Assembly (NCBI GenBank): GCA_032622095.1
Contig: CP136061.1
Span: forward strand, 61,379,627-61,443,626
Length of the DNA stretch: 64,000 nucleotides
Origin: Siphonodentalium dalli
Lineage: Eukaryota > Mollusca > Scaphopoda > Gadilida > Siphonodentaliidae
Direction: 5' to 3'
This document shows, piece by piece, positions 1 to 13,400 of this stretch. A program made the position numbers and the translations under genes. The stretch's first letter is position 1; each line of letters begins with the position of its first letter. The notes under the pieces are model-generated. The model saw only the letters and a list, made by a program, of their open reading frames with translations, was not told where the DNA came from and did no database searches.

Positions 1-170
1 TATCGCCGACAGTTGCGTCCCGAATCGAGATGTAAATATTTACAATCGTGCATAGTTCAGACGATGTTTTCTATGGAGTTGCTCCTGGTCGATTTCTTTG
101 AGATTTTCGGCGATGTTAGTAGATTGCTCCATTCCTTTTCCTCCTGTTGGCATAGCGCCTGGATACTAAC
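1..170 (+). repeat. Dispersed repeat, copy 1 (starts TATCGCCGA)
   Basis: A diverged copy of the sequence at 32459-32619. Both share TCGCCGAnAG..GCGTCCCGAAT, ACGATGTTTTCTATGGAGT and CATAGCGCCTG..ATACTAAC. The element may extend left beyond the window. No coding potential. Confidence 0.7.
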
Positions 171-1650
171 CACCTAGTACAAACGCTATCGCATGCCAAA
201 TGGGGTGGGATGCTGAAAAATCGCAAGCCAATTTGCGCGCGATTTAGTTTGCCGTGTCTCGCGTGACTCAGCATCGCATGCGAATATGTTTCGATTGTAA
301 AATTCAAAGAAATGTAACTCTAACATACCCGTTATTTAGTAAAAAATCATACCAAAAGAATGACACCACAAAAAGACACGTTTCAAAAACACTATAGGAA
401 AAATCACTTTTAGGAGGCGGACGGCACTGTCTAAGACCTGTTGGGAAACACAAAATTAATATCGAGGCAGTCAGGTCGCGCCAAGCCAGGCCTGATGGCT
501 CATAAAAACAACTCTATATATAAGCGCCCGCGGCTACCACTTTATAGCATCAAGGGTAGACTGAGCAAATCGAGACGGGATGCTGGTCCCGCCAAACTCT
601 CCAGACGGCATCGACATATCAAAACGCATGCGATTCTCGCCTATCGTATCCGTATTTGGACGAGATTGTAAGACCATAGCCTGTACTAACACATCAGTTG
701 CACACACCGAACAAGTCCATAATATGTATTTAACAGATATCACCAATCAATGTATAGACCCATCATAAAACTTCAGTCTCGGTAAGCATTGACCATGCAT
801 TGGACTTTATATTGGACATTATTACTGCATGTGCCATTTGACCCATAAATTGTGTTTATTTCTGTATCTGGTCGCATAACTATCTTGTTAGTTACCTTTG
901 TGAAATCACTCCAAGTCACAACAGCTTACACATCAGAGCCTTCTTCGCAGTACAGTGGCCTATGCGTACAAATAAGTGATGTCACAATGACTTTTTGAGC
1001 AAACCACGAAAAAATCCATTGGTTTTAGTGTTAAATATTGATCACGACTGTACCCAACACACCATGTTTGATGACATTAGAATTCTGAACAATATGTCAG
1101 TCATACTTACCATATATTATAAATTTCAAATCGCAGATTCCATGGCAAGATTAATTGCAACATTTAATATTTTCTATAATCACTAAATGCATGCTCTTTA
1201 AATTTTGAAAACCCATTAAAAGGGGGTTAAAGTTAATTTCCTGCGTGGCTCCACATCTAGCATCAATAAGTATGTGAATATGTACATATATGCAAAATAT
1301 CATGCTTTATATAGTCATCAAGTGAACAATTTTGTTACTAATCCACCCCACTATGATCCATGAACCAATTAGTAGGCTGTGATGGCCATCCAGAGATGTT
1401 GACATTCAAAAGACGTTTTAACACGGTCTGAATTATTGTCAGCCTAGCAATAAATTATAACTCCAAGGGTTGTCTTTATTCTGTCGCACAAAAGCGGTAG
1501 ACAATAAAGAGCGTTTCCAATTATATGAGCTCTTGTGATCGTTTTCGACGTATTGATTATGGATGTTTGCACATGCAGAGGCTTCAAATGAGCTCCGCTG
1601 ACACACCTCCCTTCACTGCCCTTACACGCCATCACTATATATCTATATAT
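171..1650. other. Unassigned, no gene seen
   Basis: Short open frames here lack splice support or any family resemblance. A stretch near 688-716 (ACTAACACATCAGTTGCAC and CCGAACAAGTCC) repeats at 32612-32646, so part of this interval belongs to the same dispersed repeat family as the left end. Confidence 0.4.
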
Positions 1651-1652
1651 CA

Positions 1653-1723
1653 CGCGCCTGCTTTACGTACGTGGTGGTAGCATATACAAGAGACGTGTAC
1701 TACCATAACGTAAATCAGGCGCG
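1653..1723. repeat. Small inverted repeat (CGCGCCTG..CAGGCGCG)
   Basis: The left arm, beginning CGCGCCTGCTTTACGT, is mirrored by the right arm ending ACGTAAATCAGGCGCG. About 25 bp per arm with a ~20 bp loop; a MITE relic or a hairpin. Confidence 0.7.
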
Positions 1724-1846
1724 TAGTATAGAATATAATAGAATATTTATTGCAATACACCAGATATATATAGGCAGTTGCATTTACAAAATGAATTAAA
1801 ACTTAAAACATGTAAATACAAACGAAAATAAATTGAGTTCAATATT

Positions 1847-2613
1847 ATGGCAAGCCAAACCGCTATTTATATTAATTTTACATAAGTAAAATAAAATGTC
1901 ATTTTATTTTATTTCACTTAAGTAAAATAAAACCATGTAGATGGCGCTTTATTTCACTTAAGTAAAATAAAAAGACTCTTTATTTTACTTAAGTAAAAAT
2001 AAAACGTCATTTTATTTCACTTAAAGGTGGATTATCTCTTTGTAAACATGTATTATATAGTTACCGGGGTATAAACTATTAGATTTGAATGGAAGACTCC
2101 TGACGGGAAATGCTTCTATCGATTAATATTAATTTTATTTCGAATATTTTCTCGTCTAAAAAGGTGTGTTTGTTCAGCTAGAGAACAATAGTGGTTACTG
2201 TTAACAGAGACCAGAAATTTTATTGTACAATTTTGTCACAAATAAACGTTAATTATACTCATTATCGATTATATGTGGAACAAAACAATACAAACAATCA
2301 ATCTGGGACATTTGACTTTCGGTGCGTATCCATAGGAACAGCTCAGTGCTCTATATCGCAATATGGTATCACCCATATGGTCTATTCTAAAAATAGACAC
2401 ATAAACGGTCCCGATTTAATATTCGAAATAAAATCATAATTAATTGATAGAAGCTTTACCGGATATGGGTCTTCAGTTCATATCTATTATTTTATACACA
2501 CGCAACTATTTAACATTTGTTAGTTAAAGAGATAAGCCATCTTTAAGTGAAATAAAGTGTCATTTTATTTTACTTAAGTAAAATTAATATTAAATAGCGG
2601 TTTGGCTTGCCAT
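1847..2613. mobile_element. TIR element with ATGGCAAGCCAAACCGC ends
   Basis: Terminal inverted repeats begin ATGGCAAGCCAAACCGCTA on the left and end with its complement on the right. Each continues into a minisatellite-like stretch of TTATTTTACTTAAGTAAAA units (left copy about 1883-2030). Inside these, a second pair of inverted ends (GGTGGATTATCTCTTT at 2025, complement near 2544) matches the element at 11446-11988. This could be one MITE with long composite arms or one element nested in another. Confidence 0.75.
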
Positions 2614-2702
2614 ACAATATAACTGTTTGATGCAATGCATCGATCAAAATTCAACTACCACCAATAACTTCTCATGTTTATAGTGACTGCGCGTGTAAGG
2701 AC

Positions 2703-3555
2703 AGTGCAGGGAGGGGTACGTGGAGCGCGTTTCCGATGGATGTTTGTGTGGGTTTTCGCGATGCTTGTGCAATACGAATGATGGTGATTTCAAATATTTT
2801 ACTTTCGCACGGTAAGCTGAAGATTGTCTCAGGAAATGTTGTCAAACATGACATAGCATCTTTAACTATTAAATATAAAATGAAAGGTTTCCTTACGTTC
2901 TATAATGCCTGCAGCGTCGAGACAAGCGTAGCAGCCCCAGGGGACTGGACTCTGTCTCGCCGAAAACTTGGTCGACGCGTACACAATTATATATATGTTA
3001 TGAACGATACCCTTCTTCTATCCTTCAATACCAGTCGAAAACAGTCAGTAGCAGATAACCGCTCTTCTGGTAAATCTGGCAGTTTTAAGTGCAGGGAGGG
3101 GATCGGGGCAGCGGAGCGCTTAATTTTCAAGTCCCTGTATATGTTTGTGTGGATTTCGCGATGATTGTGCCATACCATCGACCTATATATATCAAAATAC
3201 TATATGCATCGATGGCCATACGAATAATAGTTATTTCAAGTATTTTTCATTTTTCTTTCTCACGTTAAGCTAAAAATTGTCTCATGAAATTGTGTGTCAA
3301 ATCGGACATAACATCTTTAATTATTAAAAAATAAAGTGAAAGGTTTCCTTGCGTTATATATACATGTGCCTGCGGAAATGTTAAGACAAGGCTTAGCGTT
3401 GCAGCCTGAGAGGATCGACTGGACTTTGTCTTACAGTTATAGATATGTTATGAACTATACCCGTCTTCTATGCTTCAATATGTATACCATTCCCCCATAC
3501 AGCGAAAACAGTCAGTAGCAGAGAGCCGCTCTACTGGTAGGCTGGCAGTGTTAAG
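2703..3555. repeat. Two-copy tandem duplication (2703-3087 and 3088-3555)
   Basis: Both units begin AGTGCAGGGAGGGG and share ATGTTTGTGTGG, GAAAGGTTTCCTT.CGTT, ATATGTTATGAAC and AAACAGTCAGTAGCAGA in the same order. They are clearly diverged, so this is an old duplication. The first unit contains a 142-codon open frame that is broken in the second unit, which argues against coding. It lies about 220 bases upstream of the rapsyn ATG and could overlap its promoter. Confidence 0.75.
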
Positions 3556-3664
3556 ACGATTTAAATTATTGCAATCTGGCATTTGGATTAATCTCGGAGC
3601 TTGTTAGCGGAATTGGCCGACTCCTGCCGGCCGACTTCTCTGAGAATAAACTACTCGCTGTAGC

Positions 3665-3670
3665 CACGTG
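3665..3670 (+). promoter_or_regulatory. E-box CACGTG upstream of the rapsyn start
   Basis: A CACGTG palindrome lies about 107 bases before the chosen ATG. E-boxes bind bHLH factors, and muscle genes including vertebrate RAPSN use E-box control. The hexamer alone is common by chance, no TATA box or transcription start can be placed, and a non-coding first exon further upstream cannot be excluded. Confidence 0.2.
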
Positions 3671-3776
3671 TTTTCAATAGAATACCTTTGGGCTGGAATT
3701 CCGCACTCACCGACGAAGCTCATGATTATGTGGATTTTTGTGTCAACAACGTTTAACAATTCATTTTTGTGGAATT

Positions 3777-4463
3777 ATGGGACAAAAGCCGACGAAACGA
3801 GAGATAGACAACGGTTGGAAACTTTACAACGAGCAAAGATTCGAGGAAGCTTTGGAAGAATGGAATGTTGCACTGAAGCGGACGAAGAAAGTTCTTGAAA
3901 AGTTCACGCTGCATGGATACCTGCTACAAACTTACTACGATTTGGGGAAGTACCGTGACGTATTAACCCATGCAGGATATCAGATTGACATTGCTAATCA
4001 GCAAAATGATCGAAATATCAAAGCCGAGGCATACTTCAGTTTGGCTCGGAGTAATGAAAGGTTGTGTGAGTTCAACAAGGCCATCACGTATTGTCGACAC
4101 AGTCTACAATACCAGGCAACGGACCCAACTCTTAGTGGGTACACGAATTTGTGCCTCGGAAGATGCTACCTCGGACAGAGTGAATTTTCGAAAGTGTTGA
4201 CCAGTTTTGAAAATTCCCTCATCACCGCCCGCGATAAATGTGATAAAGTACTGCAATCTTTAGCCTATACCGGGCTTGGAAATATGTACACCGCCCTCAA
4301 TGACCACGAAAGTGCTTTGATTCTCTATGGGAAAGCCGTGGATATTACGAATAATTTTGACGAGAATGACATTTCTTCGAGGTATCAACGCTACACGGCT
4401 GTGCACATAGCTTATTCCTACATTAAACTGGGAAGGTTTAACGAAGCTATGGATAATTCCGAG
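3777..4463 (+). CDS. RAPSN: Rapsyn coding exon 1 (residues 1-229, TPR region)
   Basis: The frame opens further upstream, but the start is set at the ATG at 3777 because the protein then begins MGQKPTKREI, which matches the family's Gly-2 myristoylation signal. The upstream in-frame residues show no family similarity. The exon encodes the first ~5 TPR-like helix pairs, with LARSNERLCEF near residues 96-106 and regularly spaced Leu/Ala/Gly/Tyr. It ends in NEAMDNSE followed by GTTTGA. This donor is weak after the GT, and the frame meets TGA two codons into the intron. Phase 0 end. Confidence 0.95.
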
Positions 4464-7400
4464 GTTTGAACTTGTTAGTTCACTAACATCCTGATATGTT
4501 AAAGATAGTGTATCTCTTCCGGGCCACAATTACAACAACAACAGCATATTATATTCTTTTTTATAAAACCCGATTTCAAGACGACAAATGCTTTTTATGT
4601 GTACACATACTACGTATGGTACACATACTGCCAACGTCCGGATCAACCATCCAGTGTTGGTCTGTCTCTCCGTCTGTCCGTAGACACATGCTATCCTGAC
4701 GCGATAACTCGAGTATTTTTTATTAGATCGTGTTCATATTTTATGTGCATACTTATGATGCCACACACCATAACCTGTATAGTTTTGGTTTACATGTAGA
4801 TTTTTAGAAATAATTAACACCGTGCACCCATAGGAATGTTCTATCCGTTGCGATAACTCAAGTACTTTTGTCCGATCGTGTTCAAATCATATGTGCAGGT
4901 TTATTATCACACACCCCTTACCTGTATTTAAATTAACCCGTCCCACACATTCCATAGACATCCGATGTGATAATTCAAATACATTTAATCTGATCTTGCT
5001 CATATTCCATATCTAGGATTATGTTGGCACACACTTCACCTGTATAGCTGTATGCATTGATTGATTAATTGGTTTTGAAAATTATATTAACTCTTCCCGC
5101 CCACCATGCTATCAATATCAAACTCAAATATTGGCTAACCGATATGAATTATCTGTGCAATGTGCAAAATCCGATAAATATACCCGTTTCAGATATGGCT
5201 GTACTGTTTCAACTAGGCATAAAATACCTATTAACCCTTGCACTTCGAACCAGGTCAATTAATGAACACTCTATAAAACACCTACTGAATATTCTTATAT
5301 AAGTATAGGTCATGTTCTGTTTTGAAAATCATGAAATGCGTGTTCTTTAATGTCAGGTAGTATTTAGAAGATAATTATTTATGTATCTATCAGTTTATTA
5401 TACAGCTACATACATCTACACCATACACATGGCCTCCAGACATCGGGTAAAGCTAAACTACCAGTCGATATACCACTGTAATGTCCAATGCAAACAATCT
5501 CAAAAATTTATGTTTGTCAGAATCTAGCTGGATATGTTATGTAGGATTATTCCAAAGGTGGTGAAATGTTAGTCTTGTATCTCTGAAAGTGACATGCTGG
5601 GAATATTTGATTATAAATTATTAACCCTGACCACACATCACACATCATATGTTTTTCATTTGTTCTATTCCTTCTCAAGGTTTATTATCCACTTTTCACT
5701 TTCAAGTATTTGTGACTGAAATTAACCCTTTCATAGACACATGCTATCCGATACAATAACTGAAATACTTTTCATCTGGTCTTCCTCATATTTCTTATAT
5801 ATATCTATCCTGGAACACTCTTCGATCGCCTCTATGTATTTTGGTATTGATTGACTAGATGGTTTTGAAAATTATATTAACACTTGCCACCAACCCCATT
5901 GACATATGCTATCGATATTAAACTCAAATATTGGCTGCTTGCCAATATGATATATTGTTTCAACTAGGCAGCTATCAAATTAACCCTTCAACTTTGAACC
6001 AGGTTCACTAATGAGCACTCTATAACAGACATTGAACATTCTTATATCACTCTATGTGATGTCCTATTTGGAAATTCACTAAATTGCGCGTGGGCTCCAT
6101 GATAATAACAGTGCTGATTTTCTTTGGCACTGACTTATTGTAAGGATTTCTATGACCAGTGACATGCTTTTGATGAACTATTTTGTGTTGGTCAGTTCAT
6201 TAGTTTGGGAAGTATTAATGCCCTGCTATCTGATTTGATAGCTCAAATATGTGTCATTGATTGTGTTTATATTTCATGGCACAATTTATAGTGAGACGAG
6301 TATAGAGAGGGCCATTTGGTTGATTTGCTTAAAACAATATTAACCCTGTTTACAATTCCGTTGACACAATGTGATACATCCAATGTTTTCACACAATCAC
6401 TCGCAATCACATCCATGTTAATCATGACACATTCTTTACCTGTATATATTTTAGTATTGTTTGATTGGTTTTAAAAATATTAACCCTACTTCTAACCATG
6501 ACATAAACACATACTATCCCAAGCAATACTTATCTTATCAGTCTTACATTTATACATATCCAAGTAAATGGTTGACCCCATTCCAAAAGATATATTTCCA
6601 ACATCTCCACATTATATGCACAGGTGTATATTAAGTTCTAGACCGCTGATTTCGAGTCGGTATGGTTGAAGTTATGGGTTATACATCTGCCGATCGTGAT
6701 CGGCCTCTCATTTATGCTGTGACTAAAATACATATAAAACTTAAGATTGTGTATATATTATTTGTCTCTAAGTCGAGCGTAATTAGTTGAAATGAATTGA
6801 AATAATTGAGAATGCAAACAATATAGAGTTCTCCCCCTTGATACGCTCCGAACATTTCCACGTGATCGTCTGTAGTTTCTGTTCTGAAAATAGCCCGTAT
6901 ATATAACTGTCCCGAAATGTTGTATGTATTATACAAGAACAAATCCAAATGAAATTCAAATTAAATGATAGATGCGTTGCCGGACAGGACTGGTGTCTTC
7001 TATTCATATTTATTATTTTATATCACGGAATCTATATAAAACTTGTTAGGAAGAGATACACCATCTTTAACATTGTTAAATATATATTCGGGGTTATAGG
7101 ACTCCATACTACGGAAGCGTAGAACCGCTACATCACTTTATTAGCTCAACTTACTTTGTAAGTTTGAGCTATTGCCATGGGTTGGCGTCCGTCGTCCGTG
7201 TGTCCGTGTGTCTGTGTGTCCGTCAACAATTTCCTTTGGCGCGGGCTACAGGTCGTACATTTGGTCTGATCTTTATGAAATTTGTCACGAATGTTGACAT
7301 TGACATGTAAATGAGAACGAGTCATTTTGGGGTCGTTCGGCCAAAAGAGTCATTTTGGGGTCGTTCGGCCAAAAAACATGGCCACCAGCAGCCATCTTGG

Positions 7401-10400
7401 ATTTTACTCTTTGCATGACTAAATCATTTGGCGCGGGCTACAGGTCGTAGCTTTGGTCGGGGAACTTCATGAAATTTGTCATGGATGTTAACAATGACAT
7501 GTAGATGAGAACGAGTAACTTTGGGGTCGTTCGGCCAAAAGAGTCATTTTGGGGTCGTTCGGCCAAAAAACATGGCCACCAGCAGCCATCTTGGATTTTA
7601 CTCTTTGCATGACTAAATCCTTTGGTGCGGGCGACAGGTCGTACCTTTGGTCTGATCTTTATGAAATTTGTCATGAATGTTGAAATTGACATGTAGATGG
7701 GAACGAGTCATTTTGGGGTCGTTCGGCCAAAACACATAGCCGCCAGCGGCCATCTTGGATTTTACTCTTTGCATGACTAAATCCTTTGGCGCGGGCTACA
7801 GGTCGTAGCTTTGGTCGGAACTTCATGAAATTTGTCATGGATGTTAACAATGACATGTAGATGGGAACAAGTCATTTTGGGGTCGTTCGGCCGAAAAACA
7901 TGGCCGCCAGCAACCATCTTGGATTTTACTCTTTGCATGACTAAATCCTTTGGCACAGGCTACAGGTCGTACCTTTAGTCAGATCATTATGAGATTTGTC
8001 ATAGCTGTTGACCTTAACATGTAGAAGGGAACGAGTCATTTTGGGGTCATTCCGCCAAAAAAACATGACCAATGGTGGCCATCTTGGATTTCAAAATTAA
8101 ATCCATTGGCGCGGGCTACAGGTCGTACTATTAGTCTGATCATCATGAAATTTGTCCTGGATGTTAATATTGACATCTAGATTGGAACGAGTCATTTTGG
8201 GGTTGTTCAGCCAAAATACATGGCCGCCAGCAGCCATCTTGGATTTTACTCTTTGCATGACTAAATCCTTTACGCGGGCTACAGGTCGTAGCTTTGATCG
8301 GATCTTCATGAAATTTGTCATGGATGTTAACAATGACATGTAGATTGGAACGAGTCCTTTTGGGGTCGTTCGGCCAAACAAAATAGCCGCCAGCAGCCAT
8401 CTTGGATTTTACTCTTTGAATGACTAAATCTTTTGGCACAGGCTACAGGTCGTACCTTTGGTCAGATCATTATGTGATTTGTAAATGCTGTTGACATTGA
8501 CATGTATGTAGATGGGAACAAGTCATTTTGGGGTAATTCGGAAAAAAACATGGCTGCCAGTGGCCATTTTAGAATTTAATCTTTGCATCACTAAATCCTT
8601 TGGCACAACATAATCACCACATCCCTGATCCGATCATTATGAAAACTGTCACGAATGTTGATATTGAAATGTACATCTTGTCTTACATTTCAATTAGCCC
8701 CTTTCCTTTTCCTCCATTTACTGTCAACCATTAATTTATTCCCCTACCTAAGTTGAGCTACAGTGTCATTGACACTTTCATTTACTATACTATCTGGATT
8801 AATCAAATTACTATCTTGATTAATCAACTTAGCTATTTTAATTAATCAACTTAGCTATCTTGATAATCAATGTAGCTATCTGGATTAATCAACATAGCTA
8901 TATTGATCAATCAACTTAGCTAATCAACTTACTATCTTGAAAACTCAACTTGGCTATCTTGATTAATCGACTTACTATCTCGATTAAACAACTAACTTAG
9001 CTATCTTGATTAATCAATCTGACTATATCGCATGGGGGTATAGAGCTCCATGGTGAAATAGTAACGGCATGTTGTATAATTATGTGATATGTCGACTCTG
9101 GCTCAGTTGGCCGCTAATTCACCAACTAGCACACGACACCTAATATGGTGGGAGTATGAAGGGGTGTTACCGAGAAAAACGAAATAGTGAATTGGACGTT
9201 CGATTCAGACATCCAATACAATATGGGGACGAGTGAAGTAGCGTCAAATTTGACCAATAATGAGATGTTGCATTTGTGAAATATCTATCTGACCTCAATC
9301 AGCCTCAACTCCACCCATCCCCATACACACGGTATGTCCGGTATGGGAACCAAATTGGAGAATATTGGAGTATGTGGGGGCGTGCTCAAGTAATTATACC
9401 CCCATCATGACCGAATTAAATGGTGATTATACTTGATTGCCCGCGCTGGTCCATCGGCCGCCCATCTGGTCGTTCGGTCGCCCATCTGGTCGTTCGGGTA
9501 AGTTTAAAATCGTTTTGTTTGTGTCTTTTCCTTCTGGAGTTATTCATCTTTGTTTATGATCTGATCGAAGATGGTCAGGGCCCTGTTACTTCTACTGTGG
9601 TATGCCCATCCCAGGATGTATGCAACAAGGTGGTGTGCACCGGGCGACAACCCCGCTCTTAATTGTTTGATACTAAGTTGTAAGCTTCAGAATATAAAGC
9701 GATGTGATGGCTGTATTCACGTTATAAAGTCGGAGTGAAAATGAAGAGCGTTCTATAATTCATTAGGCTACTTCTAGATTTTCACAATATGCAGCGATCG
9801 AACCTTGACCAACGGCATATCTCATTTCATAGAGCGACCGTAGCGATGCATGGCTCACTATAAGTTGATTAATCGAGATAGCTATAAGTTCAGTAATCAA
9901 GATAGTTAGTTGATTAATCAAGATGGATAATTAAGTTTATTAATCAAGATAGTAAGTTGATTAAGCAATATAGCTAAGTATATTAATCGAGATAGATATG
10001 TTGATTAATAAAGATAGCTAAGTTGATTAATCAAGATAGATAACTTGATTAATCAAGATAGTAAATAAAAGTGGTGTGTCGATTCTACGCTATACCGCAA
10101 ATAAATATGGTATACTAGTACATTAAGTATAAGTGTACTTATATATGACATGGATGGTGAACATGTAATTGTTAACAGTTAGTGTCCTCTATGGTATACA
10201 TATACATACAAAATACAAACTCACTTTAATGTGGAGGTTCTTGTTGGTTCAAAAATGTTGTCTATACTAGACTATGAAATTCCGTAAAACTGAAATTGTG
10301 GCAAATGACACCGGGAACGTCCTTAGTGAAGTATGACGTGAATTTGGTCCAAAATAGTCCGAAAATAAACGGAAATTGTCTGAAATAACTTCAGAATCGT

Positions 10401-13400
10401 ACGTGGACACCAGTGCTCATTCACATAGCCGCGGTGGCAACCATGTGACACTATAGATTTGATGAACCATGCGCGAGTCAAATAAAAACAAATGACAATA
10501 TGTGATGCCACTCAGAATTCGACCTTAAGCGGCAGACGCTTGTCGTTTTTTAAAGGTCGAATTATGTCGCCAGGACACTGTTTTCATGCGCGTTTGATTT
10601 CAATTTGGTAGAAATTGGCGGCTGATAATCAATCAGTAGTCGCGCATGCTAATTAAATGGCACACGACTATAATTACGCTGAGAACAAATACGGGCCAAT
10701 ATGATTAACTTAGGGTCAGTCACAAACATTTGGGGTCACTTTGACTAACCCACACATTTCAGCATAATAATTATAATTGCAACACTGTCTCAACTGATGC
10801 TTAATATTCATTGCATGCTAAATGTTCATTTTCCATGCATTGCAATTATATTAGACTAGCTGAAACAGGCTCCCGAACCTTCGGGGGCCTATATTCAGCG
10901 TCGGAGGGACAGATCCTACTCTTATATATATATTCACCATATTATTATGCTACTTCATTATATCCTCGGGCAAATTTAATAGATTCATATATATATTGGA
11001 CCTAAATATTGACATTGCTTTATATTGGACTTATTTGGTTCTGATATAAGCCCATAGTGGACTTATACCCGTCATTATGTTGGATGGCGCGGGCCACAAT
11101 GTAAACACGTATATAAAGAGCGTACATCTATCTGGTGCTGAAACAGGTCACAGTGAGCGTATTTTTTTCTTCTTTTTTTTTTAGGGTTATATATTTAATC
11201 AAACCTTCGCCGAGTTATCCCGAGTCACCACAGCGAATTTGGTTGAAATTGGACCAGAAGTGTGGAATAAAATCCGGGCAGACAGATCCTACCCTTAGAT
11301 TTCATACTAGCTACAACAGGCTCCCTTCAGCGTCGGAGGGGCCTGTGGCCCCTTTGTGCGTTAGGGAATTGTGGCCCCTGTGTGCGCTTCACGCTCATTT
11401 TGATCGTTTACACAGTTTGATTTTTAAAAAAATTCTTTTTTAATTTAAAGATGGATTATCTCTTCATATTACACTTTTGAAATAGTTTCGTGGGAATAAA
11501 ATAATAAATAGGAACTGAAGATCCATGTCAGGAAAAGCTTCTATCAATTAATATTTATTTTATTCCGATATTTGATTATAAAATGAGATGATTAAGTGGG
11601 ACACTTTATTGTTCTATTTTTAGAACAGACCATTCAGGCGATACCATATAGCGATAAAGATCACCAGGGTGTTCCCATTGCTATGCACCGAACGTCAAAT
11701 ATCCCAGATTGATTGTTTTTATTATTGTATTACATAGCTATAAGCGACAATGAGTCTAATTAACGTTTATTTGTGACAAACTTACACAATAAAAATGCTG
11801 GTCTCTGGTAACAGTAACCACTATTGTTCGTTAAATAAACAACCACACGTTTTAGACCATAAAATATTTGAAATATAATGAATATTAATCTATAGAAGCA
11901 TTTCCGGACAGGGTATTCGATTCATATCTAATATTTTATACCCCGGTAACTATTTAACACATGTTTACAAAGAGATAGATAATCTTTTATTTATTTATTT
12001 ATGTTTTGGATTGAGCTATTGGCCAAAATTAACAAACATTTAAAAACAATTGTTTTTTTAATTAAATGTTTTAAAACTAACGCCGTTATAACCTCCACCA
12101 GGGTACCCCGAGTCGCCCCACTAAATATGGTTGAAATCCGACCAGCAGTATGGGAGAAAAATGCGGACAGACAGAAGGACAGACATGTCCTACTCTTTTA
12201 TGTATATAGATAATTTTTTTACCCTGTGCCAATGCATTCTCTTATATATGCGAGTCGACCATAGGTCGCCTCGCATATATAAGAGAATGCATTGGCCTAA
12301 CAATTTTTTACAATTTTAATAATTTTTTCATGTATTCTTTAACAATTTTATAATTTCACCCATACATAGCCCCAGACGACACTCTTCTATATGCTTCTAT
12401 ATATGTGTGGGGCTCCCTGCAGGGTAATGGATGTTTTTTATTTTATGTCCTAAAAATTGTAAGAAACATTTATTTAAAAAAAATGATAAACACTTGTTAG
12501 GCCGATGCATTCTCTTATATACGCGAGGCGACCTATGGACGACTCGCATATATAAGAGAATGCATTGGCACAGGGTAAAACAATCCCGACTTACGACTGG
12601 ATTTGATATGGCGGGTCACATATATATGATATCAGGACTTAACTCCCACATCAAAGGCTACATTATTTGGATAAAAGGTTCTTATTTCATAGACACCACA
12701 GACATCTCGCAAAAATTAACAAGTTAATGGTCCATTTAATTGTCGAGTCACCGATTAGATTTTATAGTGCCTTGATATACGGTTTTAATAACAATCTATG
12801 CCGTAAAATATTATTGAAATACTATAAATCATCAACATTTGAAACGTCTGTGTAGCAGAAGATTGCCATAGAGAACAGCTGAAATCATAGAAAATTTTTC
12901 CCCGTTATTGCTCACAGAATGCAACAGAATTCATACTAAAATGTATTTTCAATGGATGGAGAATAACTCTGTAGAGTTCATTACACCGAATATGTCGATA
13001 ATATAATGTTTGGAGCTTCTTCTTTCAAATGGTATATACTATGGCATATATTTTATATAAAATTATCTGGGGGTTCAAAAATTAAGTGGGCATTTAAACC
13101 GAACTATACTGCAAACTATTGTTATACTTCTCAACAGACCTATATGGGAATCTGTTATATTAGAGAACTTTTTGAAAGAGTCTCCCGCTTTCAATTCGGT
13201 TTCTGATTCTGGATAGTATATAACCTGGTTGACTGTTTGAATTATTTGCCCAACATTGACAGTTTTACTATCCCGGTAACAAAGAAAACATAGTCACGGT
13301 GACTCAATCCCGGTCATTTGACTAACACATGTTACGGTGTAATGACACAATTAGTAGATTTGACTAACCATGTCTTAGTCGTTATGACTAACACCACCCT

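Noticed and set aside
2736-3164. 142-codon open frame upstream of rapsyn
   Set aside because: It lies in the first unit of a tandem duplication and the second unit does not keep the frame. No domain or splice context.
7438-8439. Series of minus-strand open frames of similar sequence
   Set aside because: They are the same ~165 bp repeat monomer read repeatedly; neither start nor length is conserved between units.
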